NCBI RefSeq assembly: GCF_936943645.1
Contig: NZ_CAKZJO010000050.1
Location: forward strand, 1-64,000
DNA: 64,000 nt
Direction of reading: 5' to 3'
Source: an uncultured Bradyrhizobium sp.
Lineage (GTDB): Bacteria > Pseudomonadota > Alphaproteobacteria > Rhizobiales > Xanthobacteraceae
This document shows, in pieces, positions 57,980-64,000 of this stretch (position 1 is the stretch's first letter; each line of letters starts with the position of its first letter). The notes under the pieces were generated by a model, which worked only from the letters and a program-made list of their open reading frames with translations, had not been told where the DNA came from and did no database searches. The translations under genes and the position numbers were made by a program.

Positions 57980-59335
57980 ATGAGCACATCCCTCTCTCCC
58001 CTGCTCGCACCGATGCTGTCGAGCGCCGCCATGCGGGCGATCTGTGACGACCGGTCTACCCTGCAGAACATGCTTGATTTCGAGGCAGCCTTGGCCCGCG
58101 CCGAAGCCGCCACGGGTATGATTCCCGCATCGGCCGTGGGGCCGATCGAGGCCGCGTGCAAGGCCGATCACCTCGACATGGCCGCGCTGGCCGAGGCCGC
58201 GACACGATCGGGCAATCTCGCGATTCCGCTGGTCAAGATGCTGACCGCCGCTGTCGGCAAGGCCGACAAGGAGGCCGCGCGTTACGTGCATTGGGGCGCC
58301 ACCAGCCAGGACGTGATCGACACCGCGACCATGCTCACGCTGCGCGCCGGCATCGATGCGCTGGACGCCGATCTCAGCCGCGCGATCAAGGGCTTTGCAG
58401 CGCTGGCGCGCAGCCATCGCAATACTGCGATGGTGGCCCGGACCTGGCTTCAGCACGCGCTGCCGATGCCGTTCGGCCTCAAGGCCGCCGAATATGCCTC
58501 AAGCCTCGCCCGCGCCCGCTGCCGGCTGCGACGGCTGCGGCGGGAGGGCCTCGCGCTGCAGTTCGGCGGCGCCGCCGGCACGCTCGCCGCCCTCGGCGAC
58601 AAGGGCCTTGCCGTGGCGGAGCGCCTCGCGCGGGAGCTCGACCTGCCGCTGCCGGAAGCGCCCTGGCACACCCATCGCGACCGGATCGCGGAAGCCGCGT
58701 CCTGCCTGGCGATCCTGACTGGTAGCTGCGGCAAGATCGCGCGCGACGTCTCGCTGCTGATGCAGACCGACGTCGCCGAAGCGTTCGAGCCGGCGGGCGA
58801 AGGCCGCGGCGGCTCCTCGACCATGCCGCACAAGCGCAACCCGGTCGCCGCCGCAAGCGCGCTCGGCGCGGCCACGATGGCTCCGCAGCTTGCGGCGACG
58901 ATCTTCGCGGCCCAGGTGCAGGACCACGAGCGCAGCGCCGGCCCCTGGCACGCGGAATGGCCGACGCTGCCGCAGTTGATGCTGGTCGCCTCCGGCGCGG
59001 TGGCCGCCATTGTCGACATCGCCGAGGGCCTGGACGTCGACGCCGCGCGCATGCGCAGCAATCTCGATGCGACGCACGGGCTGATCATGGCGGAGGCGGT
59101 CACCTTCGCGCTGGCGGAAACAATCGGCAAGAGCGATGCGCATCATCTCGTCGAAGCCGCCAGCAAGCGCGCGGTCGCGGAGAAGAAGCATCTGCGCGAG
59201 GTGCTGTCGGCTGATTCGCAGGTCACCGCGCAGCTCTCGCCGGAAAAAATTGCGGCATTGTTCGAGCCGATGGCCTATCAAGGGGCTTCCCAAGCCCTGA
59301 TCGACCGGCTGCTCGCCAGCCTCGACCGCGAATAA
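57980..59335 (+). CDS. pcaB: 3-carboxy-cis,cis-muconate cycloisomerase
   Basis: A 451-residue member of the fumarase/aspartase superfamily. The signature GSSTMPHKRNP is at about residue 277-287; ARTWLQHALPMPFGLKAAEY and HWGATSQDVIDTA are the other two active-site loops. It closes the lactone ring in the protocatechuate branch of the beta-ketoadipate pathway. It is followed after 28 bases by pcaD, which confirms the assignment. The start ATG at 57980 has only a weak ribosome site. Confidence 0.93.
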   Translation: MSTSLSPLLAPMLSSAAMRAICDDRSTLQNMLDFEAALARAEAATGMIPASAVGPIEAACKADHLDMAALAEAATRSGNLAIPLVKMLTAAVGKADKEAARYVHWGATSQDVIDTATMLTLRAGIDALDADLSRAIKGFAALARSHRNTAMVARTWLQHALPMPFGLKAAEYASSLARARCRLRRLRREGLALQFGGAAGTLAALGDKGLAVAERLARELDLPLPEAPWHTHRDRIAEAASCLAILTGSCGKIARDVSLLMQTDVAEAFEPAGEGRGGSSTMPHKRNPVAAASALGAATMAPQLAATIFAAQVQDHERSAGPWHAEWPTLPQLMLVASGAVAAIVDIAEGLDVDAARMRSNLDATHGLIMAEAVTFALAETIGKSDAHHLVEAASKRAVAEKKHLREVLSADSQVTAQLSPEKIAALFEPMAYQGASQALIDRLLASLDRE

Positions 59336-59363
59336 GAACCGCACAAGACGACGGAGACGCCGC

Positions 59364-60146
59364 ATGCCCATGATCGATGCCGACGGATGCCTGCTCAACG
59401 TCTCCGTCGAGGGCCGCGACGGTGGACCGACCCTGATGCTGTCCAATTCGCTCGGCTGCACGTTGCAGATGTGGGAGCCGCAGATGAAGGCGCTGACGCA
59501 GGTGTTCCGTGTCATCCGCTACGACCGCCGCGGCCACGGCAAATCCCAGGTGCCGCCCGCCCCCTATACGATGGAGCGCTTCGGCCGCGACGTGCTCGCG
59601 ATCCTCGATGATCTCAACATCGAGAAGGTGCACTGGTGCGGCCTGTCGATGGGCGGCATGGTCGGGCAATGGCTCGGCGCCAATGCCCCTGAAAGATTCG
59701 GCAAGCTCATCCTCGCCAACACCTCCTGCTATTATGCCGAGCCGACCAAATGGCTGGAGCGCATCGACGCCGTGAAGAAAGGCGGCATCGCCGCGGTCGC
59801 CGACGCCGTGATCGCAGGCTGGCTGACGCAGGATTTCCGCGAGCGCGAGCCCGACATCACCGCGAAGATGAAGTCGATGCTGCTCGCCTCGCCGGTCGAA
59901 GGGTATCTCGCCTGCTGCGAGGCACTGTCGACGCTCGACCAGCGCGCGCTGCTGCCCAAGATCAAGAGCCCGACGCTGGTGATCGCCGGCCGCCACGACA
60001 TGGCGACACCGATCTCCGCGGGAGAGCTGATCCGCTCGAACATTCCCGGCGCCAGCATGACCATCATCGACGCCGCGCACATTTCCAATGTCGAGCAGCC
60101 GCACGCATTCACCGACGCGGTGGTGGGCTTCTTGACGCAGCGCTAG
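59364..60146 (+). CDS. pcaD: 3-oxoadipate enol-lactonase
   Basis: A 260-residue alpha/beta hydrolase. Nucleophile S95 in CGLSMGGMVG; acid in AGRHDMATPIS; histidine in DAAHISNVEQPH. It opens the enol-lactone to 3-oxoadipate. Directly downstream of pcaB, and followed by a family A repeat before pcaC. Confidence 0.94.
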   Translation: MPMIDADGCLLNVSVEGRDGGPTLMLSNSLGCTLQMWEPQMKALTQVFRVIRYDRRGHGKSQVPPAPYTMERFGRDVLAILDDLNIEKVHWCGLSMGGMVGQWLGANAPERFGKLILANTSCYYAEPTKWLERIDAVKKGGIAAVADAVIAGWLTQDFREREPDITAKMKSMLLASPVEGYLACCEALSTLDQRALLPKIKSPTLVIAGRHDMATPISAGELIRSNIPGASMTIIDAAHISNVEQPHAFTDAVVGFLTQR

Positions 60147-60156
60147 CAGCAACAAC

Positions 60157-60271
60157 CGTCATTGCGAGGAGCCCGCGTCAAATTGCGAAGCAATTTGCGC
60201 TGGCGACGAAGCAATCCAGAAATCCCTCGGCGGAAGCACTCTGGATTGCTTCGCCACGCTCGCAATGACGG
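60157..60271. repeat. Palindromic intergenic repeat, family A copy 5 (within pcaD-pcaC)
   Basis: A longer variant of family A: CGTCATTGCGAG ... GAAGCAATCCAGA ... TCTGGATTGCTTC ... CTCGCAATGACG, with the extra arms GCAAATTTGCG-like TTGCGAAGCAATTTGCGC. It fills the gap between pcaD and pcaC and ends 14 bases before the pcaC start, just before its GGAGAGGAGGA ribosome site. Confidence 0.9.
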
Positions 60272-60284
60272 AGAGGAGGATAGA

Positions 60285-60677
60285 ATGGACGACCAGAAGC
60301 GCCGCGATGCCGGCATGAACGTTCGCCGCAAGGTGCTGGGGAATGCCTGGGTCGACAAGTCGATCGCGAACCGCAATGCGTTCAACACCGACTTCCAGGA
60401 CCTGATCACGCGCTATGCCTGGGGCGAGATCTGGACCCGCCCCCATTTCGACGAGCGCACGCGGCGGGTGCTGGTGATCGGCACCATGGTCGCGCTCGGG
60501 CAATGGGACGAATTCCGCCTGCACGTTCGCGCGGCACTCGCCGAGGGCGGCTTCACGCCCGAGGACATCAAGGAAATCCTGCTCCAGCAGGCGATCTATT
60601 GCGGCGTGCCGGCTGCCAACCACGCCGTGAAGGAAGCCTCAGCGATTGTGCAGGAGCTCGGCCTGCTCAAGAGCTAG
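60285..60677 (+). CDS. pcaC: 4-carboxymuconolactone decarboxylase
   Basis: A 130-residue enzyme: NVRRKVLGNAWVDKSIANRNAFNTDFQDLITRYAWGEIWTRPHFDERTRRVLVIGTMVALGQWDEFRLHVRAAL is the typical PcaC pattern. It has no CxxC, in contrast to the AhpD-like protein at 12438. It decarboxylates the lactone that PcaB makes, before PcaD. An ideal ribosome site (GGAGAGGAGGA) overlaps the end of the repeat. Its last 39 bases overlap the end of the convergent membrane-protein gene. Confidence 0.95.
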   Translation: MDDQKRRDAGMNVRRKVLGNAWVDKSIANRNAFNTDFQDLITRYAWGEIWTRPHFDERTRRVLVIGTMVALGQWDEFRLHVRAALAEGGFTPEDIKEILLQQAIYCGVPAANHAVKEASAIVQELGLLKS

Positions 60678-61208
60678 CGGCTGAAGACTTGCCGGCTGAA
60701 GACTTGCCGGGTGAAGACTTGCCGGCGCAGCGGCCTCGACGGTCTTCGGCGTCGCCACCGGCTTCTCGATCACGAGCACAATAGCGGCACCGAGCAGCAG
60801 CAGCAGCTCGGTGGCGTGCAGCCGAAGCGCAGCCATCTCGCCGACCTTCGAGGCCATCACCATGCTGGCAAACGAGAGCAGGCTGCCGATCGCGAGCGCA
60901 ATGCCGAGCGCCTCGTCGCTGCCGCCATTCTTCCGCGTGCGGGGAATGCAGAGCAGCGCGAGATAAATCACGAAAAACGCCACCACGGTCAGCCGTCCCA
61001 GTGCCAGCAACCAGGCGGCGCGCACTGTGTCCATCCCCGCCATCTGGAGATGATCGCTGAGGTAAAGCGCAACGGCGACGCTCGGCCGCTCGTAGAGCCC
61101 GTGCACCGGTGCCACGATGATATTGAAGGCGACGAGGGTCCAGACGGGAATGAAATAGGCTGCCAGCAGCGCGCCGTTGACCGAGCCGATCCGCCAATTC
61201 CTGAACAT
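60639..61208 (-). CDS. Membrane protein of unknown function, 189 residues
   Basis: A protein with four hydrophobic helices (about 12-33, 63-83, 100-120 and 128-147) and a cytoplasmic C-terminal tail that contains an ASLQP/ASLHP pentapeptide repeat. I recognise no family. The end overlaps the pcaC coding sequence by 39 bases, which is unusual for two real genes; a shorter C-terminus in ancestors extended by the tandem repeat is a possible reason. Its start is supported by normal codon use and a membrane topology; no strong ribosome site was noted. Confidence 0.65.
   Translation of the reverse strand: MFRNWRIGSVNGALLAAYFIPVWTLVAFNIIVAPVHGLYERPSVAVALYLSDHLQMAGMDTVRAAWLLALGRLTVVAFFVIYLALLCIPRTRKNGGSDEALGIALAIGSLLSFASMVMASKVGEMAALRLHATELLLLLGAAIVLVIEKPVATPKTVEAAAPASLHPASLQPASLQPLALEQAELLHNR
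60678..60722. repeat. Three tandem 15-bp units (in frame)
   Basis: CGGCTGAAGACTTGC occurs three times in a row (60678-60692, 60693-60707, 60708-60722), the third with one change. The unit keeps the frame of the minus-strand membrane protein and encodes its ASLQP pentapeptides. It starts right after the pcaC stop. Confidence 0.92.
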
Positions 61209-61335
61209 GCCGCTTCCCGCTTGATCTGGCCGAAGGCCTTCGACGGAAGGCAGCGGCTTCGCCGGAGCTAACTCGCATCAGACTGTGGCGGCAATTTAAA
61301 CCCTTTGTTTACCTTAACCGGGCCCCGGGGACGCC

Positions 61336-61413
61336 ATCATTCCGGGATGGTGCGTCAGCCCCCGGAATCTCGAGATTCCCCAGGGACGGCTCCTCAAGCC
61401 GTCCCGGAATGAC
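61336..61413. repeat. Palindromic intergenic repeat, family B copy 4
   Basis: ATCATTCCGGGATGG at the left and CCGTCCCGGAATGAC at the right form the outer arms; CCCCGGAATCTCGAGATTCC and GGGACGGCT lie between. It lies between the membrane-protein gene start and the terminator of the Gln-rich gene. Confidence 0.8.
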
Positions 61414-61426
61414 GCAGTGAGACGCA

Positions 61427-61458
61427 AAAGAAAAAAGGCCCCGCCTTTCGGCGGGGCC
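61427..61458 (-). terminator. Rho-independent terminator of the Gln-rich gene
   Basis: On the minus strand GGCCCCGCC (61458-61450) and GGCGGGGCC (61445-61437) pair around GAAA and run into TTTTTTCTTTTG. It lies 30 bases after the stop of the 58-residue Gln-rich gene. Confidence 0.93.
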
Positions 61459-61488
61459 CGTCACCCTCATCACTCCTGGGCTCCCAAA

Positions 61489-61665
61489 CTAATTGTCCTG
61501 ATCGCGCTGGCCGCCCTGCTGCTGGCCGGGCTTGTCGCCCTGGCGCATCGGGTCGTTCTGCTGCTGCTGTCCGGGTTTCTGACCGCCGCCCTGCTGCTGC
61601 CCGGGGCGCTGCTGGCCGGGGTTCTGACTCTGCTGGCCCGGATTCTGGTTCTGCTGCTTCGTCAT
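61489..61665 (-). CDS. Small Gln/Gly/Pro-rich disordered protein
   Basis: A 58-residue protein made of irregular NPGQQ, RPGQQQ and KPGQQQ repeats, beginning MTKQQNQNPGQQSQ and ending GGQRDQDN. It has no cysteine, signal peptide or helix, and is hydrophilic and probably unfolded. A GGGAG ribosome site and a strong terminator immediately after the gene argue that it is really expressed. Such peptides resemble stress- or desiccation-related small proteins, but there is no proof. Confidence 0.7.
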   Translation of the reverse strand: MTKQQNQNPGQQSQNPGQQRPGQQQGGGQKPGQQQQNDPMRQGDKPGQQQGGQRDQDN

Positions 61666-61948
61666 GCGGGGAACTCCCTTGTTGGACGTCAGAGACGAGA
61701 TAACTGCCGCCATCCATATTGGTTGCCCCAGGGAACCCTGTTCCTCGCAGATGCGGAACCGAAAGCGCCAAATGACCTCTGTACAAGACCTTCTGCCGAG
61801 GCGCTGACCTGTTGCAGCCGCCAGTTCCCTCCTGTTACAAAACCGCAAGAATGCTTAGGGGCTGCCGGGGCCCAAGAAACTGCCCAATAGACCCACTCTC
61901 CTAAGAGCTCTCCCTTTTGAGCCCGCCTCAGGTTTGGTACGGCAGCCC
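61666..61948. other. Intergenic region before livH
   Basis: About 280 bases with the promoters of the Gln-rich gene (minus) and of livH (plus). A GGGTTCCC-type inverted repeat lies near 61730-61742 (CCAGGGAACCCTG). I see no gene, tRNA or dispersed repeat here. Confidence 0.45.
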
Positions 61949-62866
61949 ATGGATTATTTCGCCCAGCAGCTCATCAACGGCCTCGTGCTCGGCTCCATCT
62001 ACGGCCTGATCGCGATCGGCTATACGATGGTCTACGGCATCGTCGGCATGATCAACTTCGCCCATGGCGACGTCTTCATGATCGGCGGCTTCATCGCCCT
62101 GATCACCTTCCTGATCCTGATCTCGCTTGGGCTGACCGCAATCCCGCTGATCCTGCTCGTGGTGCTTCTGGTGTCGATGGCGATCACCGCACTCTATGGC
62201 TGGACCATCGAGCGCATCGCCTACCGGCCGCTGCGCCATTCGTTCCGCCTCGCCCCGATGCTGTCGGCGATCGGCATGTCGTTCGTCCTGACCAACTATT
62301 CGCAGGTTGCGCAAGGCGCGCGCGTCAAGCCGATCCCGCCCTTCATCACCGGCGGCTACACGCTGCATGAGAGCACGGACGGTTTCGTGATCCAGCTTTC
62401 CAACATCCAGATCATGGTGGTCGTCACCACCATCGTGCTGCTGGCGCTGTTCACCTGGCTGGTGTCGAAGACCCGGCTCGGGCGCGACATGCGCGCCTGC
62501 GAGCAGGACCAGACCATGGCGGCGCTGCTCGGCGTCGACGTCGACCGCACCATTTCCATGACCTTCGTGATCGGTGCGGCGCTCGCCGCCGTCGCGGGCC
62601 TGATGTACCTGCTCTATTACGGTCTCGTCGATTTCTTCATGGGCTTCGTCGCGGGCATCAAGGCGTTCACCGCCGCCGTGCTCGGCGGCATCGGCTCGCT
62701 GCCCGGCGCCATGCTCGGGGGCCTTGCGATCGGCCTGATCGAGACATTCTGGTCGGCCTACTTCTCGGTCGAATACAAGGACGTCGCGGCGTTCTCGATC
62801 CTGATCGTCGTGCTGATTTTCATGCCGACCGGCCTGCTCGGTCGTCCCGAAGTCGAAAAAGTCTGA
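61949..62866 (+). CDS. livH: Branched-chain amino acid ABC transporter permease LivH
   Basis: A 305-residue permease with eight hydrophobic helices. The core blocks MVYGIVGMINFAHGDVFMIGGF, LGRDMRACEQDQTMAALLGVDVDRTI and FTAAVLGGIGSLPGAMLGGL are characteristic of LivH. It forms the membrane channel with LivM and imports leucine/isoleucine/valine or related amides, delivered by a periplasmic binding protein not present here. The ATG at 61949 starts the conserved MDYFAQQLINGLVLGSIYGL; an in-frame TTG upstream was rejected. livM starts 11 bases after its stop. Confidence 0.95.
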   Translation: MDYFAQQLINGLVLGSIYGLIAIGYTMVYGIVGMINFAHGDVFMIGGFIALITFLILISLGLTAIPLILLVVLLVSMAITALYGWTIERIAYRPLRHSFRLAPMLSAIGMSFVLTNYSQVAQGARVKPIPPFITGGYTLHESTDGFVIQLSNIQIMVVVTTIVLLALFTWLVSKTRLGRDMRACEQDQTMAALLGVDVDRTISMTFVIGAALAAVAGLMYLLYYGLVDFFMGFVAGIKAFTAAVLGGIGSLPGAMLGGLAIGLIETFWSAYFSVEYKDVAAFSILIVVLIFMPTGLLGRPEVEKV

Positions 62867-62877
62867 CGGACGCGCGC

Positions 62878-64000
62878 GTGAAAGCTCCCTCGACCCATAC
62901 GGCCAAAACTGCAACGGGCATCCCCGCCCTCCTCAAGACCGCCTTCATCAACGCCCTCGTCGCGCTGGTGCTGTTCTCGCTGATGGTCGGCATCCGCACC
63001 GAGGCGGGCGCCTCCGGCCAGCTCACCTATTGGACGCGCTTCGGCGATCTCGCCTCCCTCGTCGCGGCGGTGTTCGGCGGCTCGATCGTGATCGAGCTGC
63101 TGCGGCAATGGATCGGCCCGATCGGCGCCGAGAAACTGGTGCCGCCGGCGGTGCGGAGCGGCATGTCGTTCCTCGGCCGCTTCGTCGCGCCGGCGCTCCT
63201 GATCTTCACGCTGCTGGTGCCGGTGATCTTCTATAACCAGCGCTACATTCTCGACCTCGCGATCCTCGTGCTCACCTATGTCATGCTGGGCTGGGGATTG
63301 AATGTCGTGGTCGGGCTCGCCGGCCTGCTCGATCTTGGTTACGTCGCCTTCTACGCGGTCGGCGCCTATTCCTATGGACTGCTTGCGACCAATTTCGGCT
63401 GGTCGTTCTGGATCTGCCTGCCGCTGGCCGGCATCCTCGCCGCATTCTGGGGCGTCCTGCTCGGCTTTCCGGTGCTGCGCCTGCGCGGCGACTATCTCGC
63501 CATCGTGACTCTCGCCTTCGGCGAGATCATCCGCCTCGTCATCATCAACTGGCAGGATCTGACCGGAGGCCCCAACGGCGTCTCCGGCATTCCCCGCCCG
63601 TCCTTCTTCGGCATCCCGCTCGACAACAGCGACGACGGCCTCGCCGCCAAGCTCGGCATCGAGTATTCGCCGACCCACCGCATCATCTTCCTGTTCTATC
63701 TGATCCTGGCGCTCGCGCTGCTCACCAACTGGGCGACGATCCGCCTGCGCCGCCTGCCGATCGGGCGGGCCTGGGAAGCCTTGCGCGAGGACGAGGTCGC
63801 CTGCCGCGCCCTCGGCATCAACACCACGACCACCAAGCTCACGGCGTTCGCGACGGGTGCGATGTTCGGCGGCTTCGCCGGCGCGTTCTTCGCCACCCGC
63901 CAGGGCTTCATCAGCCCGGAATCCTTCACCTTCCAAGAATCGGCGCTGGTGCTCGCCATCGTCGTCCTCGGCGGCATGGGCTCGCAGCTCGGTGTCGCGC
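62878..64000 (+). CDS. livM: Branched-chain amino acid ABC transporter permease LivM (3-prime end outside the window)
   Basis: The frame is open from a GTG at 62878 to the window end (374 residues visible, no stop). A 120-residue N-terminal extension with three helices (FINALVALVLFSLMVGI, GDLASLVAAVFGGSIVIELL and FVAPALLIFTLLVPVIF) precedes the LivM core: YVMLGWGLNVVVGLAGLLDLGYVAFYAVGAYSYGLL, GDYLAIVTLAFGEIIRLVIINW, LTGGPNGVSGIPRP and ALREDEVACRALGINTTTTKLTAFATGAMFGGFAGAFFA. It pairs with LivH in the transporter. livG and livF should follow outside. Confidence 0.94.
   Translation, partial: MKAPSTHTAKTATGIPALLKTAFINALVALVLFSLMVGIRTEAGASGQLTYWTRFGDLASLVAAVFGGSIVIELLRQWIGPIGAEKLVPPAVRSGMSFLGRFVAPALLIFTLLVPVIFYNQRYILDLAILVLTYVMLGWGLNVVVGLAGLLDLGYVAFYAVGAYSYGLLATNFGWSFWICLPLAGILAAFWGVLLGFPVLRLRGDYLAIVTLAFGEIIRLVIINWQDLTGGPNGVSGIPRPSFFGIPLDNSDDGLAAKLGIEYSPTHRIIFLFYLILALALLTNWATIRLRRLPIGRAWEALREDEVACRALGINTTTTKLTAFATGAMFGGFAGAFFATRQGFISPESFTFQESALVLAIVVLGGMGSQLGVA

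Overview
The window looks like a chromosomal segment of a Bradyrhizobium or a very close relative. The gene content is alphaproteobacterial, GC is high and reading frames are dense. The best genus marker is an avidin-like secreted protein at 50267-50758 that matches, as far as I remember it, bradavidin of Bradyrhizobium japonicum. I found no rRNA, tRNA, CRISPR array, transposase, integrase or phage gene. The segment reads as core and old accessory genome, not an island.

Region by region. 0.1-8.8 kb: crotonase, NIT-domain chemoreceptor, a quinone oxidoreductase overlapping a DsbA-like isomerase, a GST, a short zinc methionine synthase, a CxC/CxxC protein, a xanthine phosphoribosyltransferase and a CinA-like protein. 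8.9-13.7 kb: a putative sigma-54 promoter followed by circularly permuted ATP-grasp, alpha-E, transglutaminase, an AhpD-like protein and the proteasome-like protease Anbu. This is the most interesting module: an amide/peptide bond synthesis system linked to a proteasome ancestor-like peptidase. 13.7-21.3 kb: SDR, MFS and nucleoside transporters, cupin, an O-GlcNAc-transferase-like TPR protein and Usg. 21.6-24.6 kb: groES-groEL with a CIRCE operator and a heat-shock-type promoter, then signal peptidase I. 24.7-31 kb: a LysR regulator divergent from an isochorismatase-type hydrolase and a GST, a secreted caspase-like protein, an SDR and a Tlde1-domain protein. 31-36.4 kb: a FecR plus CHASE2-adenylate cyclase pair and a GT39/GT2-GtrA lipid-linked sugar pair. 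36.7-41.8 kb: small secreted or membrane proteins, the DUF72-DUF488 pair, PhzF and a membrane guanylate/adenylate cyclase.

41.8-45.4 kb: a tightly overlapping TetR-HlyD-ABC ATPase-ABC permease efflux operon with a perfect TetR-type palindrome. 45.4-46.7 kb: ArsR-AHSA1-GFA with a duplicated operator-like element. 46.7-50.8 kb: a GH4 glycosidase, a zinc alcohol dehydrogenase under a FixK/FNR-type box, DUF2000, DUF4189 and the avidin. 50.9-57.8 kb: a minus-strand molybdenum hydroxylase operon of the CO-dehydrogenase type (coxG, S, M, D, E, two XdhC-type chaperones and a MoeA-MobA fusion). It has no gene for the catalytic large subunit. 58.0-60.7 kb: protocatechuate-branch genes pcaB-pcaD-pcaC. 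61.9 kb to the end: livH and the 5-prime part of livM (branched-chain amino acid ABC importer), running off the window.

Intergenic spaces carry at least eight families of palindromic repeats, several in more than one copy. Two copies sit inside otherwise operon-like gene runs (coxD-coxE, pcaD-pcaC).
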